64,000 nucleotides of DNA from Notospermus geniculatus (Eukaryota; Nemertea; Pilidiophora; Heteronemertea; Lineidae), in NCBI GenBank assembly GCA_002633025.1, contig NMRB01000057.1, positions 384,793 to 448,792 of the forward strand, in the 5' to 3' direction. The first letter of the stretch is position 1. Every line of letters starts with the position of its first letter. Below, piece by piece: positions 23,933 through 35,095 of this stretch. The notes under the pieces were generated by a model. It did no database searches, was not told where the DNA came from, and saw nothing but the letters and a program-made list of their open reading frames with translations. The translations under genes and the position numbers were made by a program.

Positions 23933-24438
23933 TTGGATGTGGCATGAGGATTCACCACATCGATCAGCCGAGCAAGGGATCTTATTCACGAAACTGTCGT
24001 TTTGCGGAGTGCGTATAGCTATTGTCCATTTGTGGGAAACCTACATGTATTGTTCACGAAAAGCCTGACAAAAGGATTTGCGTACCCTTAACGTTTCGAG
24101 AAATTTGTGAATAAGGTACCAGACTAGTAGTATTTTAAATGAATGACCAAAGCACAAAAAACTATAGTATGTATCTGGTTACGTATCATAGTCCATTTAA
24201 AATGGGCGGACAGGGTAAAAAATCAACCTTTTGACAATTTAGGGGTATAACATCAAAACAGGGTATGGCATGTGAAAGTCCCGTCAAACTTCGGATCTCT
24301 TTGTCATTCATTCCCTTCACTTCACATTTCTTCATAAAATCAGAAATAATATATTTCTGATAATAGTATGTGAATCGTCCTCATCACCTCCCATCAATAT
24401 ACTGGTGTGATTTAAATCCTGTTTCCACGTTTTCGTTT
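23933..24438. repeat. 506-bp local tandem repeat, copy 2
   Basis: Direct copy of 23325-23830 with a few substitutions and small indels. It abuts the 3' end of exon B2 in unit 2. No coding sequence supported. Confidence 0.85.
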
Positions 24439-24458
24439 GCAAGTATTTATGAATGTAA

Positions 24459-25520
24459 CTAGGCCAACATTGACGACATATCAACTCTTTCATAAATGTC
24501 ACTGCGTTTAAAACCGCAAATTAATTTGTCGCAATATGGGATGTGGTGGAAAATGGAGCCCTTTCTGTTCGCTGAGTACCTTCCCCTGAGAGCGGCTGAT
24601 GTATAACGAAACCTAATATCTGTGTTCAGTTTGTTCACGAACTCTTTACGTTTGGTGATACCACCCCTTGGAGTTCGACTGACTTCTAAAATATCCAGTA
24701 AATAATCTAGATAGCTTATAAAATATTGGTTACTCATCGGGTACTGAAATATTATGTCGACAGGATCTTGTTGTTGTAAAGTGAGTGATTGCCTTAATGA
24801 GCCTGTTTCACTATAGTTGCTGCTCTCCTGGTACAGCCTAACCTTGACTACATAGGAACCAGTTTTTCTTATTTTGTTGATGAAGTCCATCAGTACAATA
24901 TCGACGTTAGTTTTCGACATGATACAAAAAATCTTCAACTTCCCCAGTTTAAACCTATAGGTAAATTCTTTTTTGGTCACGTTAGAAAGACCTATCATCA
25001 CACCATCGTCAGTCAAGATCACCCTATAGTCGGCTATCAGTATCAGTTCTGTCGAGCTGATGACGTCGTTTGCACACATCACAAAGGCACGGACACTAAA
25101 TCGAAAAGCTGCTATTTCGTTGCCTTTGAATAAAGGGCATAACCGATCATATGGCGACCCTAACCTGAAAGACCCTAAAACTTTGCCTTTCTTGATGTTA
25201 TAGATCAGGAATTTGTAAATGCGGACGATATCATCTCTGCACTTCGTCTTCTTAATCAAAAGATAATCGCTTAAAATTAAACTACCGGGATACATGTACG
25301 CCGACCTTCGAAAGTAACTTGAGTTATAGGTTACTCTGTAGGTGAGGTAATTTCGTTCGTAAATTACTACCCTGTATTTTGGAACAGGATATTCCTTGCT
25401 GACCAAAATGATTTCACCAGTGTAATAATTATAAAGAAGCAGTCCTTCTTTATACCTGTACTTAATTTGTGGAACAAACTTCGCAGGCCCAATATATCGG
25501 TATTTGATATTTTTTCGAGC
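24459..25520 (-). CDS. Exon B2: putative alternative 3' terminal exon, tandem copy of B1
   Basis: Phase-0 acceptor (gcttag, then GCT CGA) at 25520 and an uninterrupted 353-codon frame to TAG at 24459. Same architecture as B1 but clearly diverged at protein level; by eye roughly two thirds of aligned residues match. Conserved blocks are RNYLTYRVT, YDRLCP, RKTGSYVV, GSLRQSLTLQQQDP and LNTDIRFRYTSA. An intact frame despite this divergence suggests selection on the protein. Family not recognised. Confidence 0.6.
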   Translation of the reverse strand, partial: ARKNIKYRYIGPAKFVPQIKYRYKEGLLLYNYYTGEIILVSKEYPVPKYRVVIYERNYLTYRVTYNSSYFRRSAYMYPGSLILSDYLLIKKTKCRDDIVRIYKFLIYNIKKGKVLGSFRLGSPYDRLCPLFKGNEIAAFRFSVRAFVMCANDVISSTELILIADYRVILTDDGVMIGLSNVTKKEFTYRFKLGKLKIFCIMSKTNVDIVLMDFINKIRKTGSYVVKVRLYQESSNYSETGSLRQSLTLQQQDPVDIIFQYPMSNQYFISYLDYLLDILEVSRTPRGGITKRKEFVNKLNTDIRFRYTSAALRGRYSANRKGSIFHHIPYCDKLICGFKRSDIYERVDMSSMLA

Positions 25521-25661
25521 CTAAGCATGGAAGTAATGGAAAAAATGAGCGCAAGTTGTTTTCAGCTCATTGGTTAGAAATTATTACGGGGCGTACGGAA
25601 AAAAAGGGCGCAAGGGCGATGAGGCAATGAACATTTGGGGGGGGGGCGTCTTTCTTAATAA

Positions 25662-27150
25662 TTAAACTTTGATGAATATATCTACGTATCGCCAGTTTGT
25701 CTTTCCATCATTTCTTTTCTTAATAACTTCTCTGTACAACGTCCCAACGGAGCCCATCTTGAAACTGAATCTTTCAGCTTCTAGGACGAGGTACCCTCTG
25801 GGCATTATCATGATGAAAACCCCGTCAATTTGATGGTCCTTTACGACTCCATCGCGGGGTTTGCACACACCTATCAAGCCAGGAATTATGAACCGAGGAT
25901 AAAAAACAATAATAATCATGTTGTTTTGATAGTCCATGCCTGTCGTGAAAGTTACAGATCGTGGAACCACTGGAATTGGGATTGTCCCAAAGATGTAGGC
26001 TGAATCATGCTTGCTGTAGCGATTCAGTTCTAGTCCCGCACGTGAGCTGATATACTGAATATAATCCCCGTTTAAACCAAAGTGACCTCGCTGCGGCTTA
26101 TCGTTAAGAGGAACGTGGACACAGTTTGTGAAAGTCAGATTGTCGGCATCGCCGTAAATCTGAACATTACATATCTGTGAGCTAAGACTGCAACCAACGA
26201 TGCAGTATTCCTCACGGAAATTTACAAAAAGATCCCCTTGGTCAACACAGGGTCCAGGAATAGCAATATGGTTAGAAACCACCCCTGTCTTGATGTTGTA
26301 AAACTGAACACAATATCGTTGTCCTTTTTCTTTACGTATCATTGTTATGTATAATTTAAGGAAAAGTCCGTCTTCTATAGCGACGTCATCAACGAAGAAT
26401 CTTGTTTTATATAATACACGATACGAATTATTTCTGGGACTAAACTTGTAAGTCAGTGACGTTAAATACGCGGAATCAACTGGTAGAAATCTGCATACGA
26501 CGTAAGCCGTGTCTTTATCGAGAAAACATGACTCGTCCTTTGACAATAGAATCGGTGGGAAGAAACGGGCTTGGCATAGCTTAACGTAGCGAATTATTCG
26601 TCCGGGATTCTGCAGGGGAATGCGTTTGAGAAGACCTGACCCACACCTCGACACCCGGGTCGATGACCTCCGTTAACTTTTGACTTTCATAGGACGTCAT
26701 GAACCTCGAAAATAACAACCGTTTTCTCTCTTGACCGACACTTTCTTCAACTGCACTGCTATACGCACTCTCAATAAGGCATCGTTTTATTGGAAATATC
26801 TTTTTCGTTACCTTATCAATTGTGGTTGCACTTTCAGCTGTGAATGAAGTAAACGAATTCCCGGCCCGAGTTGACGATATACATTACCTTCTGGTAGAGG
26901 CGGCAACCTCTTCGCGTTACAACCTCTTCCATTTCCATCATTGTACCTTGTCTGTTGCTCCGTTGGCACAGGTGTCCTGGGACGAGGTTTACGGTCGTGC
27001 AATTCCTTATAAGAAGGCAGGCAAGTGCACACTGGATGTAGGAAACCACGGATACACTTCCCAGATCTGGCACGATAATGTATTTTTCCATTACTAAAGT
27101 TCGGAAGTTGGATGCTCGTGTCTGAAGCACCATAACTATGCGTGGGTTAT
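25662..27150 (-). CDS. PAN-like exon and exon A2 of the tandem copy (3' part intact)
   Basis: Exon 27150-26888 (263 nt, phase 1 to 0) encodes the same cysteine pattern as copy 1 (QCALACLL, NCTTVNLV, GCRLYQK). It splices in phase 0 to exon A2, 26609-25662 (315 aa, TAA). A2 is nearly identical to A1, with substitutions concentrated in the first 60 residues. The upstream exon expected at about 29.5 kb is broken, so this copy must either be a pseudogene with preserved 3' exons or use another 5' exon. No promoter or signal-peptide exon was identified. Confidence 0.5.
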
Positions 27151-27515
27151 CTGCTGTCGTAAAATATAACTGAATGGAACACACTGGTATTCCGCTCCCC
27201 GGCCAACATCTTGTCGTTGCATTTTACGAAGAAGACGAAGCAGTCCTATGGGTAGATATAGTCAGATTCTTTACTTCGGTTGTTCACCTAAAAGTTATTT
27301 TGGTTGGGGTGGAGCTGCTCTTTGTCATAGAACATGAGAATTAACGAGAGCTAAGAAATTCATCAAATCCTATAACAAGAGTACACTCACTCGTCTGAGC
27401 GGTCGCCTGCAGCAAATAAGAGATTCCTTCTCACAAGCGATGAGCCCATGGTAAAAAGGCGAGCTCATGCTGCTGACCTTGCAGCGCCGTCTGTTTGGCT
27501 GGCTTTTGCGATCAC

Positions 27516-28874
27516 ACGCACTGTCAGACAGCAGCAGAAACCAGGAATTGACGTTTCTTATCCACGTTTCTTATCCGTACACGCCTACTGATACGGTCAA
27601 AGCTAACATTGCAGGCCATTCGGCATCAGCACACGGTGGAAATCGTTTCTTAGGGCTGTATGCTCGGGTCGGACTTTAGCCTAAAATATAGCTGAAGCAT
27701 TGAGAATATAGCTTGAAGCATATAGCTTGAAGCATTGAGAAAAGTCGGACTTTAATAAAAGTGTGGCTGAAGTCCGACCCAAGCATCCAACCCTTAGCGT
27801 TGTCTCAANTCGATGGAATCGACTCATTTTATCAATGGCTCTCAGATGGCGCTCGTGTTTCTACCTCGCTCGTGTTTTAAATGCATCCAGCAGCAGCAAC
27901 ACGTGTTACGCCACACTTGACACTAGATGGCGATATCTTGTATTTCGCCGCTAGTGTCAAGTGTGGTGTTACGCTTGCTGCTACCTGTACAGGTGTAATG
28001 AAATCTAATGTTTCCGATAACAGATGTCCGCTTCTTTTGTTCAGGGGACATCTCGTGACAGAAGTTTCTGTCTGTTAGTGTCCGCTTATTCCGTCAGAAT
28101 CTTTTGTTGGGGGACATCTCATATCGGGGTACATGACATTCTACTACACCGGTATATCAGTAGGCCTACCGGTATTTATTTCAGTCATTGAGTCAAGATG
28201 CTTCGAATCAGGTTAATGACGCTGTGTCTTGTTTGTGTGTTTTTTTGTGCCTAGCGATGGCACTAGAGAGAAAGATGATCAGAGACGCTTACCCCCAAAT
28301 AAACATCTCCTTTCTGGATGGAGATGCCCCTGTTATTTTCATTGATAACTTTCATGCGTCTAGTGGCTATTGCATGTAGGCTCAACAAGTAGCCTAGTAG
28401 GCCTACATGATAGCTCACTAAGCAGAAACGTCCTCACGGGATGGAAAAAACACGAGCTAGGTTGAAACACGAGCGCCATCTGAGAGCCATTGATAAAATG
28501 AGTCGATTCCATCGAGGGAATTCTCAGGAGGCAGTAGTGGTTCTGTCGAGGGAGCAATTCCAGTGAGGGAGCGCGACAACACGCACTGTCAGACAGCAGC
28601 AGAAACCAGGAATTGACGTTTCTTATCCACGTTTCTTATCCGTACACGCCTACTGATACGGTCAAAGCTAACATTGCAGGCCATTCGGCATCAGCACACG
28701 GTGGAAATCGTTTCTTAGGGCTGTATGCTCGGGTCGGACTTTAGCCTAAAATATAGCTGAAGCATTGAGAATATAGCTTGAAGCATATAGCTTGAAGCAT
28801 TGAGAAAAGTCGGACTTTAATAAAAGTGTGGCTGAAGTCCGACCCAAGCATCCAACCCTTAGCGTTGTCTCAAC
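27516..28874. mobile_element. Insertion complex: about 704-bp element with 66-bp inverted repeats between 294-bp direct repeats
   Basis: The 294-bp segments 27516-27809 and 28581-28874 are near-identical direct repeats; unit 1 has only one diverged equivalent near 21.84-21.95 kb. Between them, 27811-27876 and 28449-28514 are inverted repeats (TCGATGGAATCGACTCATTT). They bound an element without recognisable coding sequence. Inside it, 27890-27925 and 27951-27982 form a further hairpin. One ambiguous base is at 27810. Confidence 0.6.
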
Positions 28875-28999
28875 TCCAGCAGCGTACATGTAGAATGTAC
28901 AGGACTTCCACAATCAAATGCACTCAGTAAAGTTTGTAATGGTCACATCCTAAGGCCGTTTTCCCCGATTTCATTACACTTTTTCGTCAAAAAACGTTC

Positions 29000-29136
29000 G
29001 GCTGTATTCAAAATAGGGTGATCATCGCGCGATTAAGACTTAGACGCGTGTAACTTAACTAAATGCACACACTTCCACCACGCATTTGACGAAGTTACAC
29101 GCGTCTAAGTCTCAAACACCCTTTTTGAATACGGCC
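29000..29136. mobile_element. MITE with two-part inverted repeats
   Basis: GGCTGTATTCAAAATAGGGTG (29000) pairs with the segment ending at 29136. The inner stem GACTTAGACGCGTGTAACTT (29057) pairs with 29092-29111. No coding capacity. Confidence 0.6.
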
Positions 29137-29540
29137 AGTTGTGTTTTTGATTGACCTTGGCCTTACTGGGTGACCTTGACCCTGACTGAATTGGTTAGTA
29201 TTTCACAAAAAATCCTTAACCAGGAAACATATGAGTAGCCGTTTGAATTCTGAAAATCCACAAAAAAATAAAGGAAATAGTATGAACATTGGTTGCCATG
29301 GAAAGGTGATTTTCTCAAAACGCTCAACGACGCCGAAGTGGCACCCGTCGGTTTCTAAATCTGAAGCCTTCAAATTCAAGGAAACTGCAATAAAATTGCT
29401 GTTATTCAGAAATTGACACTTCACCTGAAATTCCAGGGTTTGCGTCCAGACTGGATCGGCCAACGTCATGCACAGCATGACAATATGGAGACATTGCAAC
29501 GTTTTCCGTTGTATCGGTTACATCATATCGGTGTTGATGT

Positions 29541-29945
29541 TCAATCTACAGCAATGGCAGAAGCATTTGGCGTCTTCAACGGCAAACATGATCGTACGCA
29601 GTTCCTATACTGCTTCCTTGCGACTGAGCTCAGCTGTTCAGTAATGACTTTCCTGGTGCACAATGACTTGACTTGCTGAAACCGTTCGCGCCAGGTCCCT
29701 GTGTATTCACTGGCGTAACCCCCCTCTTCATTTTACCAGAGACTCTCTAAAGCGACGTAAATGACCAACATATCTGACTCGATGTCTCGCAGGAGGTGAA
29801 TGGTGAACCGAAACGTTTCGAGGAGGGAGACGAGATCGGAGCCTACGTTACCACTGATTCCAAATAAAACACACTGGGTGAAGTCGAAGTCTGCGAAGAG
29901 ACGGATTCGATTTAACAGCATTTTGTATTCAAGATGAATCTCAGA
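29541..29945 (-). pseudogene. Broken upstream exons of the tandem PAN-like gene copy
   Basis: Exon 29945-29737 is intact and differs from its copy-1 partner by two residues. The next exon keeps its acceptor (cag, then GAAAGTC, at 29652). It then runs out of frame relative to copy 1 and hits TGA at 29541-29543. The gtgagt donor seen in copy 1 is absent. Together this indicates loss of the original reading frame in unit 2. Confidence 0.6.
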
Positions 29946-30642
29946 CTGAGTTAGGATGTGGCTTCTTCGGTTAATCATAACAGATCATCATCGAGATAAT
30001 CTGTGTACTAATGAAGTGAACATTGTCTGACAGACCTATAAAACGGGGCTTTTGAAATATCACGCCCTCGAGCGGACTTGATCGAATTGTCGGGAATATT
30101 CTTTTGTTTATCTAAGTACGTTTTTCAGTTAGCACGAGTTCTCTTCTGAATGCAGCGGATGCTTTCTACCACGAGTTATTGTTTCGCCAAACAATGATGT
30201 TGAACTTTTTCGGGTGAATTCAAGTTCAATATGACCTTGAATAAAATAGTCATTGCATGACATTGACAGGCTTTTAACATTACCTGTAAGCTTGTATACA
30301 TCACGCAACGAAGACAATTGACAGAAACTGAATTCAAAATGGCCACCATTTTGGATGAGCAGTGGGCCTCATCATGGAAACGTGCCTTCCTCTCATAGAG
30401 ACCAACTTTCAAAATAAATTTCAGGTCGATCGCCAAAGCTTTCTCGAGGTAATTGACGGCAACCGAATTTAAAATGGCCACCATAGCCGCCATTTTGAAT
30501 GATGAAACCCGTAAATACCACTGCTTTGGATATGGCATTAGGATTCATTACATCAATCAGCCGAGCAAAAGCTAAAAATCAGTTGTTTTTGATGAGATAA
30601 AATGAATTTCTACTTGTCTTTGTATTTTGAATGTTTAACTTA

Positions 30643-30864
30643 TGATATAAAAGGAAACGTCGTCTCCAAATTTCGCAAATTTTCGACCACAACCGGGGTC
30701 TTCCTTAGGCACTTTCTAGTCGAGCTACCAGAAGTGCTTCTGGTAGCTCGACTAGGAAGTGCCTGAGGAAGACCCCAGTTGGGGTCGAAAATTTGCGAAA
30801 TTTGGAGACGACGTTTCCTTTTATATCATTTTGTGTTTCGTTCTTTGTGCTTTCTGTTGGTTAT
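30643..30864. mobile_element. Long hairpin element with 14-bp flanking direct repeat
   Basis: 30643-30828 is an almost perfect inverted repeat of two arms of about 93 bp (outer end TGATATAAAAGGAAACG, centre near 30736). It is followed by about 36 bp of unique tail. GAATGTTTAACTTA occurs at 30629-30642 and again at 30865-30878, which looks like a target-site duplication. The length of that duplication is unusual for a cut-and-paste MITE. Confidence 0.65.
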
Positions 30865-30878
30865 GAATGTTTAACTTA

Positions 30879-31330
30879 GAGTATTTTCAACAGAAAAAGT
30901 CACTGTAACGGCACGTCTCCCCTCTGTAGTTGGACAGGTGAATTCCAGTCGAGAAGGCAAAAGTCTCATTGACAGTGCGGGGGTTTCTGCCCTAGATATA
31001 GACTTGTCGGCGATATAATCAATCGTGCTTGAAGTGCCGTTTTTGGCACTCGACTCTTGACTCAACACCTCCGTCCCCGTCTCCCGCCACGACGGTCATG
31101 TGTACTTTACACACCACTCGTTTTTTTTGCGGTTATTTTGCCTTAGCGGAAGTTTTTAGAAGGATATGAAACTACATTAAGAGTAGCGGCGGTCGGGATG
31201 ATTCCTATGTCTGTGATTGGCCGAGAAGTGAAAGCCGACGGAACTGAAAGTCATCCGTTGTATTTGTGTGTACTTCCGAGTTGTAGTGGTCATTAAGGAG
31301 GGATTTTCGCAACATTACGATCGACAAAGA
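30879..31330. other. Intergenic stretch upstream of cytokine-like gene C1
   Basis: No supported gene. A 65-codon frame on - (30871-31068) has no splice context or recognised motif. The stretch leads into the C1 promoter (IRF-like doublet 31331-31340, TATA 31353-31360). Confidence 0.4.
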
Positions 31331-31360
31331 TTTCAATTTCCATCCAAAGAAGTATAAAAG
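31331..31360 (+). promoter_or_regulatory. C1 promoter: IRF-like doublet and TATA box
   Basis: TTTCAATTTC (31331-31340) is the reverse complement of GAAANNGAAA, the core IRF/ISRE doublet. It is followed 12 bp later by TATAAAAG (31353-31360). The start codon is at 31485, about 130 bp downstream. C4 has a very similar layout. Function is inferred from the motif only. Confidence 0.45.
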
Positions 31361-31484
31361 ATGGTAGTAAGAATGGAGAACTTCAAAAAGTACATACATT
31401 TCTTCCGAAGTACCCGACTTCGTCCGACAACTGAGAAGAAGATTCGTGTACAAGGGGAATTTTCATATTTACGTGACTCTCAAA

Positions 31485-34400
31485 ATGGGTGAGTACCAAC
31501 ACCTCATTGACAGGTGAATGTCTTCGATGGCTAAATCCCTGTTCTATTCAAACTGTAAGCTTTGCTGAAGCAAGAGTCTCAGCAGAAAAGTGGAGGTCTA
31601 CTCTCGATGAGAATGCTTAATCNNNNNNNNNNNNNNNNNNNNNNNNNNNNGAGATTCCTCTTCTAGTTTTACGAATAGAAATTCAGTCAATCTTTCTTGT
31701 AGCCTGAAATTTACAAATAAAAGAACATAAATACATGTATGCATTTTTTTCAACAGATTTCATGATGAAAATCCAGATCGCTATGATTGCATCAACGATG
31801 TTCGTTGCAAGCATCCATAGCGTCCCTGTACCTTGTTCACGTAACCTTTACTGGAACGATCCATGTAGTGAAGGCGGACGACCCACAGACGCCCCGCCAG
31901 CATCACGTGGACATAGTTTCTTCAGCGAAGAAAAGGAACGGCTTGATGCCATTGACAAAGCTCTTGAAAGGAGGAAGGGACATTTTGTAAGTAACGTGCA
32001 TGTCCAGCTTTTCCTATTGGTGATGGTCGGTATTGCTGACCACAACAGGCTGTTTGAAGTCCCGACACTGGCGTTTTGATACTGCTGAATGTTCTACATG
32101 TAGATCCCAGTGACAAAGCCAAGTTTCTGTGGCCTAACAACGGCAATTTTGGTGTGTATCTGATGTTTAACAAACGAATCATAGGGAGAATTTCGAGGAT
32201 CAAATGGGATGTCAATGATACAGTCAACGCTGTGAGTTAACCTTTCCGGTGGCATGTCAAGTCCCGCCGTAGCTAGCATGGGGGGGGGGGTATTCCCCCA
32301 GCCGAAACCGAAAAAATAAAATGTGCTATTCGTGCAGAAACATGGCAAAAAAGTCGCAAAATGGCAAAAGTGGTGTTCCCCAGGACCAAAGGCTAGCCGG
32401 GGCCGTGCATGACAGAGTTTGTCGAGTTGGCAACTTCCACCGGATGTGCAGAGGAATTGGGTGCAAAACGCTACTAATGAAATATTTGTTAATAAGGTGA
32501 CTGGTGATAGCCGATAATTCTCGATGGTTTGGAGCAAATTAATGATACTTATAATGAAATTTATTTCAGGTGAATGAACGAATTAAAGGTATGGCGAAAG
32601 ACCTCGACAAAGTTACAATACTAAACCGTTGGTTACCAGCCCTCCCAGATCTCAATCTTGACCTCAAAAACAAGGTAAGTTTTAATACGTGCTCATTGAA
32701 TAGAATATGAAATAGAAATAGCTCATTGAATAGAAATGTCAAACGAAAGATTAGAGAGGATTTGCATGCCACAGCGTGCAGTTGTTGTCGGGCCTACAGA
32801 CCTTACCAACAAAGATGCTGGCCTACCCGTTCTCATGTCGTCATGGCCATTCATTGTCCAAGAGGTCTGTCGAGTGTCAAATCGTGGACGTGTATCCTAT
32901 CTGTGTTAAGATATAAGGCTGACCCTAACAATCATCTTTCCCATCAGCCAATCATTCTACTCCTTAGTGAGTAACAGGTGTTCTGATTGGTCCCCACGTC
33001 CTTGCACTCGACTGTGGTGGAAAGCATGATTATAACACTACCAAACAATGGGAACCCTTGCCCACTGCCTCAATAGGTGTCACTAGTGGTTAAAACTATT
33101 GAAATGAATCTGACATCCCGTTCCTGATCAATTTCCCACACAAAAGGCGTCCATTGTATAGGACCTGGTTTCGGTGTGCTGCCCTCTATCGTTGCTAGGA
33201 TCCCTATTAATTATTTTTACCTACCCTTTGCCGTCTTGACCAGCTTAGCGTGCCAACGGTCACTGAATGGTATTAAGCTTCTGACGTCATAATGGTGAGA
33301 ACTGTCAGACCGCCATTTTTGTTGGAAGGGTCTATACCTGCAATGCATGAAATAAGGTGGAACAATAGGAGCTGTCAGCGAGTTGACCAATAGGTGTCAC
33401 TACGGCCCAATTCAATGCATATATAGCGGACCCAGTCATTATTGATCGAGCAGCAATCACGTAGATTTTCCATTCGGAACTTCCGAAGGCAACTGCTCGG
33501 CAATTTCCGTACGGTCGCATTTCCCCTCGGACACAATTCCAAGGCAGCCATCTTGAAATCTGTGTTAAGATATAAGGCTGACCCTAACAATCATCTTTCC
33601 CATCAGCCAATCATTCTACTCCTTAGTGAGTAACAGGTGTTCTGATTGGTTCCCACGTTCTTGCACTCGACTGTGGTGGAAAGCATGATTATAACACTAC
33701 CAAACAATGGGAACCCTAGCCCACTGCCTCAATAGGTGTCACTAGTGGTTAAAACTATTGAAATGAATCTGACATCCCGTTCCTGATCAATTTCCCACAC
33801 AAAAGGCGTCCATTGTATAGGACCTGGTTTCGGTGTGCTGCCCTCTATCGTCGCTAGGATCCCTATTAATTATTTTTACCTACCCTTTGCCGTCTTGACC
33901 AGCTTAGCGTGCCAACGGTCACTGAATGGTATATTAAAGCTTCTGACGTCATAATGGTGAGAACTGTCAGACCGCCATTTTTGTTGGAAGGGTCTTTTCA
34001 TGCAATGCATGAAATAAAGTGGAACAATAGGAGCTGTCAGCGAGTTGACCAATAGGTGTCACTACGGCCCAATTCAATGCATATATAGCGGACTCTGTAC
34101 ATTGGTCCGCTAGAACTTTGCTGCCATCTGTTGGCAATATGCGCGGCTGACTGCTCCTATTATTTGAATCTCTCCCTTTTCAGGAAGCAGAGGTTATCCG
34201 AAATGCCACCGACGCGCTCATGAGGATAGCAGTCTTCAACGATCGGATCGTCCGCTTTGGTAACGACACACAAATTTCCAGTAACGCTTTCGAGAATTTC
34301 ACAGAAATGCGCCTGTATTACAAAGATGCGTTGTGTGCGTTTCACCTGGAGGCGACGGCCCGGCAGATGCCCAGCCCGATCTGCATCGATGACAGCATCA

Positions 34401-34588
34401 TTCCAGAGGAACTGACCGGCAATGAGACCGAATGTAGCGGGTATGATGACGGCAGCTACTGCATCATGAAGGACTCGTTAAAGCTAATCCGTGGGTTCGC
34501 GCTGCAATTTGAAATTCTCCGTCCTGCTGTCGATGGGGGCGGGAGGGGGTCTTCTATCGATATCGTGATCGGTATCGAAATGGTCTAA
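31485..34588 (+). CDS. C1: secreted four-helix cytokine-like protein (IL-6/CNTF-type, putative)
   Basis: Exons 31485-31488 (ATGG), 31757-31986, 32570-32674 and 34184-34588 give 247 aa. Intron phases are 1, 0, 0. The N-terminus has a hydrophobic signal peptide (about residues 1-23) followed by VPVPC and WNDPC, as in all paralogues. Predicted helices: the end of exon 2 (FFSEEKERLDAIDKALERRK); exon 3; the start of exon 4 (EAEVIRNATDALMRIAVFNDRI) then FTEMRLYYKDALCAFHLEA; and the C-terminal MKDSLKLIRGFALQFEIL. It has a longer pre-helix-D loop than C2 and C4, with two extra Cys. Signal peptide, length, helix order and phase pattern match long-chain class I cytokines of the IL-6 family. Primary sequence similarity is too low for proof. 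Alternative: another secreted helical family. Confidence 0.65.
31623..31650. other. Assembly gap (28 N)
   Basis: Run of N inside intron 1 of C1. It does not interrupt any coding exon. Confidence 0.99.
32265..32410. repeat. Fragment of the GTAGCTAGC...GCTAGC repeat
   Basis: CCGCCGTAGCTAGCATG followed by a poly-G run and ending in GGCTAGCCGGGGCC. It resembles the fuller element at 60259-60545 and lies in intron 2 of C1. Confidence 0.45.
32899..33431. repeat. 533-bp direct repeat in C1 intron 3, copy 1
   Basis: Starts ATCTGTGTTAAGATATAAGG and is repeated almost exactly at 33558-34093 after a 126-bp spacer. It contains no supported coding sequence and ends just before exon 4 of C1. Confidence 0.85.
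33558..34093. repeat. 533-bp direct repeat in C1 intron 3, copy 2
   Basis: Near-identical direct copy of 32899-33431. Small differences are an extra AT near 33,930 and a few substitutions. It lies 90 bp upstream of the final C1 exon. Confidence 0.85.
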
Positions 34589-35095
34589 AAACGTCACGTT
34601 ATATATAAATCATACCGATGGGCTACTTGGTACGGATTCGGCGAATCCAAATCCAGCGATTCGTGACAGGGAACCTGACCCACTTTCTGGTATCAAATAC
34701 CTATTCACTATACTATCGTAAACGGCACATATAGATATACTATGTATATTGTTATTGTTGATTCTATAAATGCATGAAATGCTGGCCTCGGAAGACAATC
34801 AACTCTGCGCGATGGTGCTAATTCTCTGACAGCTGTGTGATCCGGGGACGCCTTCTCGTGAAAGCACTCCGAGGACACACAGTTTCTTTTGCAACTTTGA
34901 AATACAGAATATCAAAATATCTCGTATTTTCAAGTGGCAAAGTTGTCATTGACGTGTTATACTTTATGGCACAAAGTGCATTTTATAGCATAGATTAGGT
35001 ATTTTTGAAATAACATTTTTGTATGGGATGCGGTATTAACAATGATATTTTTGGATAACATTATATTCTTTAAGTATAATGGGCCTACGTTAATA

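Larger units (their letters stand above)
24435..30540. repeat. Tandem segmental duplication I, unit 2
   Basis: Collinear paralogue of unit 1: exon B2, exon A2, PAN-like exon, then remnants of the upstream exons. The A2 stop and the B2 acceptor are only about 140 bp apart (25662 and 25520). That is probably the ancestral spacing, since unit 1 is expanded by elements here. Unit 2 carries its own insertion of about 1.06 kb (27.5-28.9 kb). Edges are approximate. Confidence 0.8.

Noticed and set aside
17845-26654. Integrated viral genes as the source of exons A and B
   Set aside because: They are preceded by good splice acceptors in a consistent phase and joined to an animal-type cysteine module. 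No viral hallmark gene is nearby.
27516-28874. LTR-retrotransposon interpretation of the 294-bp direct repeats
   Set aside because: No TG...CA ends, primer-binding site, polypurine tract or gag/pol coding is visible. The repeat also exists as single host sequence in unit 1.
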